A stretch of DNA of 64,000 nt from Morchella semilibera (Eukaryota > Ascomycota > Pezizomycetes > Pezizales > Morchellaceae). Positions within the stretch are counted from its first letter, which is position 1. Every line of letters starts with the position of its first letter. The notes under the pieces are model-generated. The model did no database searches. It saw only the letters and a program-made list of their open reading frames with translations, and had not been told where the DNA came from. The stretch lies in NCBI GenBank assembly GCA_009192285.1, contig WBVU01000008.1:1560370-1624369 (forward strand), written 5' to 3'. A program made the position numbers and the translations under genes. Below are positions 8,749 through 19,573 of the stretch, piece after piece.

Positions 8749-11700
8749 CTAGCTCCTGATAGGCCGAGGTTTCGAAGGATATTGGTTGTGAAATGCTTTT
8801 CTAATATCAGGGCCATCAGCAAACTCAACTTATGACTGCAGTCTCCCAACAGTCTCCCAAGTCTCCTGAGAGTCTCCTGAGACTCCTGGAGATATTTTGA
8901 GTCTCCTGAGGCTCAGGAGACATCAGGAGACAAATGGAGTCTTGCTGATGGCTGTGCTCCAAATTACTCGAAGGTTGCTAGGACGGTTCTTCATATCCAT
9001 CATATCTAACCAAGTACTCCACCCATCGCCCCCTCTTCCACGAATCCAATATCTCTGCTACTTCCCATTCAGTCTCCCCTTCAATTTCCACCGGTAGGGG
9101 TGGTTCAACAATTTGTCCGGGAACAGGATCCCCAACCGTCAGCGATAACAATGAAACATGGAATACCGGATGTATTTTCATAGAGGCGGGCAATTCCAGC
9201 TCATAGGCATAAGAGCTCACAACTCGTTTAACCAGGTAGGGACCAATTTGTTTCCGGTCAAGTTTTTTCGAGGGTCGTTTTGTTTCAATGTTTCTAGTCG
9301 AGAGCCAGGCAAAATCGCTGACCGCATATCGAGGTGCCGGAATCCGATGTAAGTTGGCCATCTCCTCCTGTATCTTCTGCGCCCTAAACATCTCACTTTT
9401 CAGAAAGTCAAACACCTGAGACATTTCTCGTGCCAACCCATTAGCCTGGTCCTCATTCACCGTCTGTCCGTGCTGTAAGGGTCCAAAGGTCATTCGAGGG
9501 TGTCTCCAATAGTTAGCCTGAAAGGGGGACATATTAGTAGTTTCGGAGATGTGATTATTAGTAGCAAATTCAGCCAGAGATAAAAAGTCCGCCCAGTTAT
9601 CCTGTTGATATGATACATAACTGCGAAGATACTGCTCCATAATCGCATTGGTCCTCTCTGTTTGCCCATCGCTCTGAGGATGGAATGCTGTGGAATAGCG
9701 AGGGGCAATTTCCAGCCGTTCGCAGAGAGCTTTCCAAAATCCAGCAGTAAACTGTGTCCCTCGATCGGAAACAATAGTCTCGGGTAACTCATGTATCTTC
9801 CATACCTGCTCCAGATACAGGCGAGATAGATCCCTGGCGTTAACATTCTCCGGCGTGGGAATCAAATGCTTCATCTTTGTCAACCGATCTACCACTACTA
9901 GAATGGCATTGAATCCATAACTCTCTGGAAGTCCCGTTACAAAATCTATCGTGACATCCGTCCAGGGTCCTTTGGGCACCGATAATGGGCGCAGAACTCC
10001 TTGTAGGGGATTATGGTTCGTCTTGCTTCGCCGACAGGTATGGCAGTTCTGGACATAGCGGTCTGTATATTTCCGCATGGTCGGCCAATAATACTCCCGG
10101 CTGAGAAGTTCCAAAGTCTTTGATTGTCCAGGATGTCCAGCCGAAGGTTTATCGTGATACTCTCGTAGCAGGTAGAGCTTGAGTTCGTCAAAGTCAGGTA
10201 CATAGAGGGTATTCCGATAAAGCAATAACCCCTCCTCACTTTCCTTGCACTCGCCCAACGAAATCTCTTTCGATTGTCGAACGCCGTCCCGAAGCATGGA
10301 TAGAACTTTACTCGGAAAGCTATCACTCTGTTAAGCTTTATTAAATAAATCAAGTACAGGAGACGATCCTTCAGCGGGTTCATTTGACAAAGAACCCGCT
10401 AACAAACCTATCTTTGTATCTAAATTTTCCTTCTTCAATACCACGCGACTTTGTTGCTCCAATCTTTCATCCCCCTCCTTCGGTAAATCTTTCGGTCTCC
10501 TGGTCAAAATATCCACCTTCCTCCCCTGCTTCCCTGGCCGATATTGAATAATAAAATTAAATCGAGACAAAAATTCCGCCCATCGGGTTTGACGCCGATT
10601 CAGTAATTTAGTTGACATAAAGTACTCAAGATTGCAGTAATCCGTAAGTACTTTGACTTGGAACTGAGCTGTTTCTAAATGAGGTCTCCATTCTTCGAAA
10701 CAACGAATAATGGCCAGTAACTCCTTGTCGTAGATCTCATAGTTACACTCCGCAGGCGAGTGTGTCTTGGAGAAAAAAGCAACTGGATGAAGTATTCCCT
10801 CGTCGTCTCGTTGTGATAATATTCCGGCCGATACATAGTATGACGCATCGGTTTCCACAATAAATTCCTTTTCGGGGTCAGGATGCATCAACACAGGAGC
10901 GGTGGTGAAAGCAGTCTTGAGTTTTTGAAAAGCTTGCTCCACATTCTGGGTCCACTCGAATTGTACATGCTTTTTCGTCAAGGTAGTCAAAGGTCGAGCC
11001 ACTCGAGAGTAAGCATAAATAAAACGTCGATAAAAGTTGGTGAACCCAAGAAATTCCTGAACCTCTTTCACCGTCTTCGGCGCCTCCCAATCTACAATCG
11101 TCTGGACCTTGGCAGGATCCATCTTCATTCCCCCAGGAGTAAGAATCATACCTAGATACTTGGTCTCTTGTACGCTAAACTCGCACTTCTCCGGTTTCAA
11201 ATGAACCTCATTGGCTTCTAGAGCTTCCAATACCTGTCGCACATCTTGTTGGTGTTGCTCCAAGGTTTCCGAATAGATGAGAATATCATCCAAATAAGCA
11301 GTAGCACAACGATCCAGAAAGGGTCGAAGAATATCATTAATCCAGCGTTGAAAGGTAGCAGGAGCATTGGTTAGACCAAAAGGCATCACCAAATATTCCC
11401 AATGTCCATAACGTGTTCGAAAAGCCGTTTTCCACTCGTCCCCTTCTTTAATCCTAATCTGATTGTAACCCCACCGTAGGTCCAGCTTGGTAAAATAATT
11501 AGCTCAGGCTAGGTTGGCCATCGATTCTGGTGTAAGGGGAAGAGGGTATCGATCCTTAACCGTAATAGCATTTAGCTTTCGATAATCGACGCATAAGCGT
11601 AAGGAACCATCAGCCTTTTTTAACAAATAGCACCGGGGCACCAGCTGGAGAATTGCTAAATCTAAGAAATCCTTTCTCCATATTATCGGCCAAATAATCC

Positions 11701-12486
11701 CTCAATGCCTTCAACTCTTCTCGTAACATGCTATACATGGGGCCAAAGGGTGGTACCGTTCCTTCCTGGAGTTTAATCTCATGGTCATAAGGACGATGTG
11801 GCGGTAGTCTCGAGGCGTTAGTCTCATCGAACAACTGTCGGAACCGCTGGTAATCAATAGAAATCGTTCCATCAGGGTTGGCAGGCATCTCCAATATTTT
11901 ATTAACAGCATATAGAGTAGTCGAGTAAACCTGAACAGTAGGGTCCTGGGAAAGTTTTTTTAAACGATCGGGGAGTAACTGCTGAAATATGGGTAACTGG
12001 CCTCTCTGGTGGTGGTGTCGAAATTTCCCGAGCAACGATAGGTTTCCGGTTAGCTATACAGTGTTCGAGACACACTGAGGACTGGAAACGAATCTCATTC
12101 CTTCCACTATCAATTAGAACTCCATGTTTCCTCATCCAAGGTATTCCCATTATGATCGGGTAGTGTCTCAACCTCGTAACAAAAAACGGGCATTCCTCAA
12201 CATGTCCATTAATCTCTAGCTCCAACGTCACCTTTCTGGTTACCTTCCCTGATTCAATAGGTCTTCCATCAATCACATCAATCTCCCTCTCCGTTCTCAA
12301 ATTCTTCATCTTCAGTTCATGACGGCGTACAAAGTCTTCATCAATAAATGCATATCCTGACACTCCAGTATCAATCAGGGCATAAGTGGGTACAATAGAT
12401 TTTTTATTTTGCGAAATAGAACAAACTACAATCAATTGATTCTCATCCATCTCCCCTTCTGATACTGAAAACGTAGAAATAGACAC
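8749..12486 (-). pseudogene. Gypsy-1 pol: protease, RT, RNase H, integrase, chromodomain (broken)
   Basis: The polyprotein is read from 12486 down to a TAG at 8751-8749. In order: aspartic protease (ALIDTGVSGYAF, near 12380), the RT approach region (GAPVLFVKK near 11630), RT catalytic YLDD (near 11300), RNase H (VETDAS near 10855), the zinc-binding H/C part of integrase (HPGQSK...CHTC near 10090), integrase catalytic DRGTQF (near 9760), and the chromodomain start (EWEVAEILDS). Breaks: frame changes near 11990 and 11600, a stop before the RT core, a TAA near 10332, and a TAG where Gypsy-2 has Trp in the chromodomain. The 137-bp MITE at 8814-8950 lies inside the chromodomain tail; the last twenty or so codons, ending KPRPIRS, resume beyond it. 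Closest relative in the window is the intact pol of Gypsy-2. Not functional. Confidence 0.9.
8814..8950. mobile_element. CATCAGCAA-type MITE, copy 2 (137 bp), inside the Gypsy-1 chromodomain
   Basis: Ends CATCAGCAAACTC and GAGTCTTGCTGATG. Removing it together with one copy of the 2-bp duplication GC (8812-8813, 8951-8952) restores the reading frame of the chromodomain tail (LEHS to PDIRK), which confirms the insertion limits. The interior holds several copies of GTCTCCTGAG in both orientations. Confidence 0.85.
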
Positions 12487-12524
12487 CTTAGAAAAAACTT
12501 TGGGAGGTCCCTAGGCTATGCCGT

Positions 12525-13766
12525 TTAGACCAGGGACGAATCTTTTAACTCCTCCTCATCCGACAACAAATCCTCTTCCTTTTCCTTCATTTCTTTCTTG
12601 GCTTCCAACAATGCTCCCCTCATCCTCGATGCTGCCCTTCCCGAAGGCGAAAGCTTACAGTCTCTAACCAAATGTCCAACCCCCCCGCAATAATAACAAC
12701 GATTCTCCACGCGACGTGCCTCCCTTTCTTTGGGATCCGGGCGACGATAGCTATTAGACAAGTCCATGGGGACAGCTCCCCCAGGAGTATAGGAAGGGTG
12801 GGCCGCTGGCGCAGCAATCTTCGGTGGTGGTTGGGGTGTTCCTCGTACGACTGTGGGTGTTGCTAGTGCAACGGGGGGACGGGGAGCAAAGGAACGCGAA
12901 GCAGGGGCACTTGGAATCTGGAAACGAAATCTCCCCATCCTGGCCTGTAGTGCCCGTTGCTTGTTATCAAGGCGTTGAAGAAGCAGCCCGCAGTCCTTAA
13001 TCGTGGTTGGTGTTTCATTCTGAATCATCAGGGCCATTAGGTCCTAGTTAAGTCCCTCCAACAAACATTCAATCTTAGCCGCCTCGTTGAACTCAGAGTC
13101 GGCAGCATATCGCTGAAACTCTGCAAAGTATTCAGAAAAGGTGCGTTGGCGCTGCCTGATCTCTCTCAAATTGCAAGCGGCAGTGGCGGCGCGGTCTGGG
13201 TCCCCAAAAGCATTTTTCAAAATCTCAAAAAACTCCGCCACGGAGTCAAGAGCGATCCCTTCATCCGTAATATAAACTAAAAATTGATCCACCGCTGGTC
13301 CCTCCAGTCGAGAAATAGAATATGCCAGTTGTTGGGCCGAGGTAGGAAAACGATCGAGATTAGCCGTGAGCTTAACCTGTAGTTGTCTTTGAAACGTCCT
13401 GAGGGTCTTGCGATAGCCCCGGTATTTCTCCGGGTCGGGGAGCTGCTCTGACTTGGATGGCTTGTTTAAGTCGTCGTGGAGCTCCTCTAAACCTCCCTTC
13501 ATTCCTTCTTGCAACTTTTGGATCTTAGCCCGTAGTCCCTGGATTTCTTTGTGGAACTCGGCCCGGCCTTGTTCGGTTTCAGAGTGATGAGTGGTGAGGT
13601 CGACCACATATTGCTGGACCCCTCCGTGCGCTCTGAGGAGAAGGGCATACGCTTGCTTCGCTTCTTCCGTTGCAGCGGGGTCCACTTGAGGGTGAGCGAC
13701 AAAGAACCCTTCGAGATCCGTATGGAGCTTTTGATAATCAAATGCATCGGTAGCTGGAGAGGTCAT
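12525..13766 (-). pseudogene. Gypsy-1 gag with CCHC zinc knuckle, one in-frame TAG
   Basis: The frame opens at ATG 13766 (MTSPATDAF) and runs to a TAA at 12525, with one TAG at about 13044 between LLEGLN and DLMALM. It contains a coiled-coil stretch (EIQGLRAKIQKLQEGMKGGL), a retrotransposon-capsid type segment (TFSEYFAEFQRYAADSEF) and one zinc knuckle (CYYCGGVGHLVRDC). The stop is explained by a single C-to-T change of CAG, or could be a readthrough codon; decay is more likely because pol is also broken. Retrotransposon Gag forms the particle shell and binds the RNA. Confidence 0.88.
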
Positions 13767-13815
13767 GGTAAAATATGGTGCGAGGAATTCGGACTGTGCC
13801 AGTCGAGTAAAAGTG

Positions 13816-13825
13816 GTCTCGTCTT
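13816..13825 (-). promoter_or_regulatory. Gypsy-1 primer-binding site, self-priming type
   Basis: In element orientation the 5' LTR is followed by CT and then AAGACGAGAC. This is not the TGG start of a tRNA-primed site but is a perfect 10-nt complement of GTCTCGTCTT inside the LTR (plus-strand 14139-14148). The layout matches Tf1 of fission yeast, where the 5' end of the element's own RNA primes reverse transcription. Confidence 0.7.
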
Positions 13826-13827
13826 AG

Positions 13828-14457
13828 TGTGACGGAGTAACCTGACGCAAAGAAAAAGATGACAATGATGACACAGAATGGTTCGAGGAGCACAGTCTAC
13901 GCAACGAGGAGACTGGTGAAGACAAAGGCAACGCCGGTCAGGCACAAGCACAGGCACCGGCGAGGGCAAAGGCAAGGACAAGGACACAAGAGCACAGAGC
14001 GGGGAGAGTGAGGACCGAATGGACCTCAACGGGAACGATGAGAGGTACTATGGTTTTCCTCTTTAGAGGACAGGATCTTGAGTACGTGGAGCTATGGCTT
14101 GAGAATAGGAGTGGATTCCTATGTACCGAGATAACAGGAAGACGAGACAGAGAGAAAAGAAAGAAAGAACTAAGGAAAATATCTATCCCCGCTATTTAAC
14201 ACACCTCCTCCACTAGTCTACTATGACTCACCTTTCGCTCATAGAACCTCATAGAAATCTGTCGCTACCACACCTCGTAATCCTCCCCACCATCTCCGCT
14301 ATTCTACATTACCAATCCATCACGCCATCGAACCTCCCAGAACCCAATGACGGCAACCTCCACCTCGCGCTCCCCACTCTCGCTTAACATTACCCTAACA
14401 ACCATAACCGTACATCGCCTACCGCACTGTCGGGACAGGTGACAGGACGCCGGGACA
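13828..14457 (-). repeat. 5' LTR of Gypsy-1 (right on the plus strand, 630 bp)
   Basis: Begins TGTGACGGAG and ends CGCCGGGACA on the plus strand. Positions 14139-14148 carry AAGACGAGAC, the LTR side of the self-priming pair; by analogy with Tf1 the RNA start should be here. Similar to the solo LTRs at 14901-15538 and 19574-20205. Confidence 0.92.
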
Positions 14458-14739
14458 GTGGCCCATTTGCATGGTTGCAACGTGAGCGTCCGGTTAATTT
14501 TGCAAACACAATACTTTAAAATGACTAAGGGCCCGTTCGGACAGTCTGATAATCACAATAATCTACTGGATTATAAGGTTTTGAATTATTCTAATAAGTA
14601 GAGGTATTCGGGGAAATGAATAATCTATGTTTTTAATTTCTGCTAATTCAAATAATCAGCCAAGAATATAATTACCTCCAGAGTTGATTTTTCATTCTTA
14701 TCGTTTCCTTTCCTTTAATTATACCTTGATTGCCGCATC

Positions 14740-16620
14740 ATGACCAATATATTAACGCCAGAGAATTTACTGCAAATCATCTCTGTGGTTGAACGGTACC
14801 AAGATCCAAATACCACGCGAAACCCGATATCGACAGGCCAGTTTTATATGAATGAGCTCCTCAACTGTGATAATCCTGAACGGATTCGTCAAGTTCTAAG
14901 TGTGACGGAGTAACCCGACGCAAAGAAGAAGATGACAATGATGACGCAGAAGAACTCGAGGAGCACAGTCTAGGGACGAGGAGACTGACGAAGACAAGGG
15001 CCACACCGGGCAGGCACAAGCACAGGCACCGGCGAAGGCAAAGGTAAGGGCAAGGGCAAGGGCACAGGGACACAGAGCAGGGAAAGCGAGGACCAGATGG
15101 ACCTCAACGAGAACGATGAGAGATGCTATGAGTTTCCCCTCGTCAGAGGATCAAGTATTTGGTACGAGAGGCTATGGCTTGGAATAGGAGTAGATTCCTA
15201 TGTACTGAGATAACAGGAAGACGAGACAAAGAGAAAAGAAAGAAAGAACTAAGGAAAACATCTATCCCCGCTATTTAACACACCTCCCCCACTAGTCCGT
15301 TATGACTCACACTTTCGCTCATAGAACCTCATAGAAACCCGTCGCTACCACACCTCGTAATCCTCCCCACCATCTCCGCTATTCTACATTACCAATCCAT
15401 CACGCCATCGAACCTCCCAGAACCCAATGATGACAACCTCCACCTCGTACTCCCCACTTCTCACTTAACATTACCCTAACAACCACAACCGTGCATCACC
15501 TACCAAACTGTTGAGCCCAATGCCAAAATGCCGGTACACTAAGAATGCCAAAAACAACCTTTTTGACATTATGTCAATGGATGATAGAACAAAGTTTACT
15601 TTCACCTACTCTTTTAACTGTATCATTTCCTGGAGTGTCTGTTGAAGAACAAATAGCGATATTTCTAAAGATAGTATCAGAAAATGCATCCAACAGAACA
15701 GTACAAGAACGTTTTCAACACAGTGGAGATACAATTAGCCGGCATTTACATTCAGTTCTTGAAGGATTATTACATCTTTATCATGATTTCGTTCTTTTCC
15801 CATCGATAGCTATACCTCCAGAAATAGCTAAAAACCTGAAAATGTTTCCATATTTTAAAGATTGTATTGGAGCAATTGATGGTACTCATATACCTGCAAG
15901 AGTACCAACAAACGAAGTTGTACGATTTCGAAACAGGAAGGGTCAGGTCTCACAGAATATTTTAGCTGCTTGCAAATTCAATTTACAATTCAGCTATATA
16001 TTAGCAGGTTGGGAAGGGTCAGCACATGATGCACGTGTTCTTCAACATGCACTATCTCAAGACTTTGATGTTCCGGAAGGCAAATATTTTCTTGCAGATG
16101 CAGGATATGGTTTGCGAAAAGGGTTTCTTACTCCATACCGAGGTATACGATATCATTTACGAGAACATATGCAAGCAGGACAAAGGTAAAATTTTATTTG
16201 ATTGTATAAATAATACAATGAATCAACTGCTAATGCTATTGATTGAATAGACCACAAACCAAAGAAGAATTATTCAATTTACGCTATTCACAGCTAAGAA
16301 ACGCTATAGAAAGAACTATAGGCATTCTAAAACTGCGGTTTCCTATTCTTCGTACCCAACCATAATATAAATTCGATACCTAAGTTAAAATCGTTATAGC
16401 ATTATCAGCATTGCATAACTTTATTCGATTTAACTTCTCCAATGAAATACATGATTGGAAGGCAGAAGAGACCGAAAACCAACAGGGAAATGATTCAATC
16501 AATCATAGGATATCAATAAAATATCAAAAATCAGAATTGGATAAAGAGAATTCTAATATGGTCGAACTGAGAGAAGATATAGCGGAAAGAATGTGGAAAG
16601 ATTATCAAAAATATAAATAG
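14740..16620 (+). pseudogene. Harbinger DDE transposase, interrupted by a solo LTR and two nonsense codons
   Basis: Pieces are 14740-14900, 15544-16185 and 16251-16620, about 390 codons, the usual size. The first break is the solo LTR at 14901-15538 with duplicated CTAAG; removing it joins IRQVL to PKTTFL in frame. The second is a normal 65-nt intron (GTAAAA...TAG). DDE motifs are visible: GAIDGTHIPA (first Asp), GWEGSAHDARVL (second Asp) and RNAIERTIGILKLRF (Glu), with ADAGYGLRKGFLTPYRG between. Two TAA codons follow RTQP and DT, both explained by CAA-to-TAA changes, before the last helix (ALHNFIRF) and a charged tail ending at TAG 16618-16620. The enzyme cuts and pastes the element with its Myb-like partner. 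Inactive here. Confidence 0.9.
14901..15538 (-). mobile_element. Solo LTR of the Gypsy-1 family in the Harbinger transposase
   Basis: 638 bp, TGTGACGGAG...CCGGTACA, with perfect 5-bp duplications CTAAG at 14896-14900 and 15539-15543. No internal retrotransposon sequence remains, so it arose by LTR-LTR recombination. Confidence 0.95.
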
Positions 16621-16630
16621 GTATGTAGAC

Positions 16631-17675
16631 TTATTTCCTTAACTTTTGTAATTCCCGTTCTAGCCATGAATCATGTACAAGTCCCTTTTTCATAACAATA
16701 AATATTTCAGCTTTGATAGTTGACTCAAATATACTCATAGCCAGTACCATATCCACCGTTGTATATGTATGCTCATAATCCTCCTGAAGTATGGTAATCG
16801 CTTGTTGAACCTTACTAATACTAAGGGTTTGAGCAGTTCTATTGATATTACCCAAGGCTTCTGCAATATCTTTTCCGGTACTGCTGCGAATTTTTTTTGG
16901 TCTTATTTATGTACCAGATTGTAATTGAGCGGGAGCGGAATTGATTGGAGAGGAAATCGTTCTTGGATTATTATAGATCGGTAATGTAAGCAATTGTGGG
17001 TCGATGGTTGGTTCTTCAATTTCTATACTCTCTTTACCAAATGCACTGATAGCTTGGGGATTCTCATCGAAAGTATCAAGTTTCCGCTTATTGGTTCCAA
17101 CCTTTCCTAATGCTCCTGATTCGATTTGAGAAGCTGCTATCATAGCATATTCCCCTGTTGCTCGCATTCCAGAAAAAAGTATACTAAGTTCAATAAAGTT
17201 GTTTAAAGGTTTTCTCCGAAATTCCTTAGCTCCTGGATGTGCCTATTAAGAACATTATAAATAAGTATTCTAGAATTAAATAACGTAATATATTACCTTT
17301 AAATAACTGTTTCAAACATCATCAGGCGCCGTCGGCATCTGGTTCTCTTCATCCCATCCAAATCCACTATTATTTTTCAATGATGAGAAGATATCATATT
17401 TGCGTTTGAGCTGGTAGTAAATATATATGTCAGTAAAGCCTAGTATATTAACTTATTTCATAGAGCTTTAGAGTACTAACGGCACTGAGTTTATTTTTTA
17501 CTTGAGTAAACTTGAGTTGAGACATATGTTTTTCGTTGATTTTAAAAAGGGCACTCATATATGATTCTTTTTTGAAGTCATTATCTGATCTCTTTCCTTG
17601 TTGTACCTCACTTAATAGAGCTTGAATAAGCGTCTCTTCCATTTCTTCAGTCCATGATGCTCGTGGTTCTGACAT
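16631..17675 (-). pseudogene. Harbinger Myb/SANT-like partner gene (decayed)
   Basis: Exons on the minus strand: 17675-17481, 17410-17297 and 17242-16631, with introns of 70 and 54 nt (GTTAGT...CAG and GTAATA...TAG). The N-terminus has the Myb/SANT-like pattern WTEEMEETLIQALL...VQQGKRSDNDFKKE...LKFTQVKNKL, then LKRKYDIFSSLKNNSGFGWD, and the C-terminal part is Ser/Pro/Glu-rich with a helical end. Two stops interrupt it: a TGA at the Trp position after APDDV (exon 2) and a TAA after QLQSGT; both fit single C:G-to-T:A transitions. The partner protein is known in this superfamily to bind the transposon ends and help the transposase enter the nucleus. Convergent with the transposase, their stops about 10 bp apart. 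Confidence 0.82.
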
Positions 17676-17759
17676 TTCCGCGATTTGATTGGTATCAACA
17701 GTAAAGTATGGTTGTAAATTTGAGATAGGCTTGTATATATTAATATAATGCTAGATTGA

Positions 17760-18365
17760 GGATCCAGATAAACCCACATTATGTAGTGCGTCATGTACCC
17801 TACTGATAGTTCATGGCAACCATATACCAACACTTTACGTTTTCGATGTACCATATGTATAGTCCTGTACCTTATCAATAGTTTATACCGATCGTATACT
17901 GCTATATTTTATACATTTTTATGTACCCTAACTATAGTTCTGTACCTTGCCGATGGTTTATAACAATTGTTCACTTTATATGGTACTCCCGATGTACTTT
18001 ATCTATAGTCCTGTACCTTATCGATAGTCCATGCCAACCGTTAACTATACTTATATTCAGTGCAATGTACCTAGTCTATAGTCTTGTACCCTACCAATAA
18101 ATAATAACAACCATTTCATATACTTTATACTTCTTCTGATGTACCATATCTATAGTCCTGTACCTTACCGATAGTTTATAACAACTGTATAGTATATTTC
18201 ATACTTTTTCGATGTACCCTAACTATAGTCGTGTGCCCTACCGATAGTCTTTTGCGACCGTTATTTATATTCCATATTCTCTCAATATAATTCGGATAGT
18301 ATATTGCTTCCGTTGCCATGTACCCTATTTATAGTCCTGTACCCTGTCAATAGTTGTACACCGAG
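17760..18365. repeat. Harbinger-internal satellite, block 1 (about 73-bp period)
   Basis: About seven degenerate units, each with a TGTACCCTA...TATAGTCCTGTACC...GATAGT core followed by an AT-rich spacer; cores fall near 17858, 17932, 18006, 18078, 18149, 18224 and 18330. Similar cores occur in block 2 (19398-19520) and once at 20215-20255, after the second solo LTR. Confidence 0.85.
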
Positions 18366-18440
18366 CCATCACCATCACCAACACCAACATCTACCACAAA
18401 ATTTTCATCAGTCAACAACACATCCCCTTCTACATTTATC

Positions 18441-19168
18441 ATGGCCAAATCTAAACCCAAATCAGTCAAAAAAACTCCTACCAGAAGTGCCAAAGGCAAG
18501 AGCAAAGCCAAACTCAAACCTGCTACAACTATTTCCAATTCCACTGCCCCCTCATATAGAAGCTCCAACAGTTACAACAATACACTACAAACTCCTGGAA
18601 TTGTCACCCTCAACTGTACTGCTGAAGAATGCAATAAAGCCTTCTCATATTCTGATGATAAGCTTGCAAGGAAGGCATTGATGAGGCACATTTTTCGATA
18701 TAAATCACTGGTAGAAGATAGGAAGGAGGAGGAAAATGATGAGCATACTGGAGGAGAAAGTAGCAAAGCATGCAAAAAACGAGAGTCCGAAGATGCTCAT
18801 TTTGATGCTTGAGTTATTGAGGGAGAGAAGAGGAGTAAGTTGACTTAATTCCTAATTAATATATTTTCATAGAGACATCTGAAGAGAAACAGAAAAATTC
18901 CAGAGAGCTTTACAAGTTTAACAATCAAGCTAAAGTTGCTAGAGCCTCCTGAATTTCAAACTACAGGGCAAGGGCAAAAAAGATTCCAGAGGTTGCTGAT
19001 AAGAGTTGGGAATCTATTGTGCAATAGGCAGAGGAAAAGGAATTGGCAAGGGAGAAATTAGCACTTGAGAAGGAAATGGAGAATGCTCAATTGGAAAAAC
19101 CTGAAATCTCTAAAGGTAGCTCTAAGAAAGGTAAAGGCAAAGGAAAGGTTGTCAGGAGGGGGAATTGA
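18441..19168 (+). pseudogene. Third ORF inside the Harbinger element (decayed, Lys-rich, possible zinc finger)
   Basis: The first exon opens at ATG 18441 (an in-frame reading exists from 18354) with a Lys/Ser-rich basic stretch (MAKSKPKSVKKTPTRSAKGK) and a compact Cys/His segment (CTAEECNKAF...RKALMRHIF), then acidic residues up to a TGA at 18810-18812. Beyond this stop the same frame continues through a 38-nt intron-like gap (GTAAGT...TAG, 18835-18872) into 300 nt of Lys/Glu-rich, coiled-coil-like code with one TGA and one TAG, ending at TGA 19166-19168 in KGKGKGK-type sequence. All three premature stops fit C-to-T changes (CGA or CAG codons). I do not recognise the protein. A basic N-terminus plus a zinc-finger-like segment suggests DNA or chromatin binding; this is inference. 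Confidence 0.6.
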
Positions 19169-19397
19169 CTTAGTCAAATATATGTTACTGTAAGACTGAA
19201 ATTTTACATAGTTAAAAGTCTATATATAATTTCCGGATTTTTTATTATTTAAACTCTATACTCCACTCCTGCTATATTAAATATATTACTACCAGATTCT
19301 ATTATTTTTTCTGGTCAAAATAATACATATATTGTAATTCACTCAAATATGATTGTGTTGCGCAGTGCAAGCAGCATTCTCAACATACCTCAACCTG

Positions 19398-19560
19398 ATG
19401 TACCCTACCTATAGTCCTGTATCCTACCGGTGGTCTATAGCAACCGCTCACCACACCTAACACCACACCCCACATACCCGATGTACCCTACCTATAGTCC
19501 TGTACCCTACCGGTAGTCCATAGCAACCCCTCACCACACCTAACACCACACCTCAAAACC
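19398..19560. repeat. Harbinger-internal satellite, block 2 (about 80-bp period)
   Basis: Two units of the GTACCCTACCTATAGTCCTG core with CACCACACCTAACACCACAC spacers; a third core lies after the solo LTR at 20211-20262. Confidence 0.85.
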
Positions 19561-19573
19561 ACACCTCATATAC

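Larger units (their letters stand above)
7787..14457 (-). mobile_element. Gypsy-1: Ty3/Gypsy chromovirus LTR retrotransposon, inactive
   Basis: The 6.67-kb element is on the minus strand. Outer ends are TGTGACGG and CGGGACA; flanking 5-bp target duplications are GTAGC (7782-7786) and GTGGC (14458-14462), differing by one transition. It has gag with a zinc knuckle, then protease, reverse transcriptase, RNase H, integrase and a C-terminal chromodomain, the order of a chromovirus. Its left LTR and its chromodomain are each interrupted by a MITE. The genes carry several stop codons and frameshifts. The same LTR family occurs as two solo LTRs at 14.9 and 19.6 kb. Confidence 0.93.
7602..14503. mobile_element. 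Mariner-like MITE split by the Gypsy-1 insertion
   Basis: GCAAAATTAACCGGAC followed by a GTTGCAACCA block at 7602-7637 recurs inverted at 14470-14503 (GGTTGCAACG...GTCCGGTTAATTTTGC). Joined without Gypsy-1 these ends enclose only about 230 bp, so this is a short non-autonomous inverted-repeat element into which Gypsy-1 jumped near its right end. Family assignment (Tc1/mariner type) is inference from size and style; the exact outer termini and target duplication are not resolved. Confidence 0.65.
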
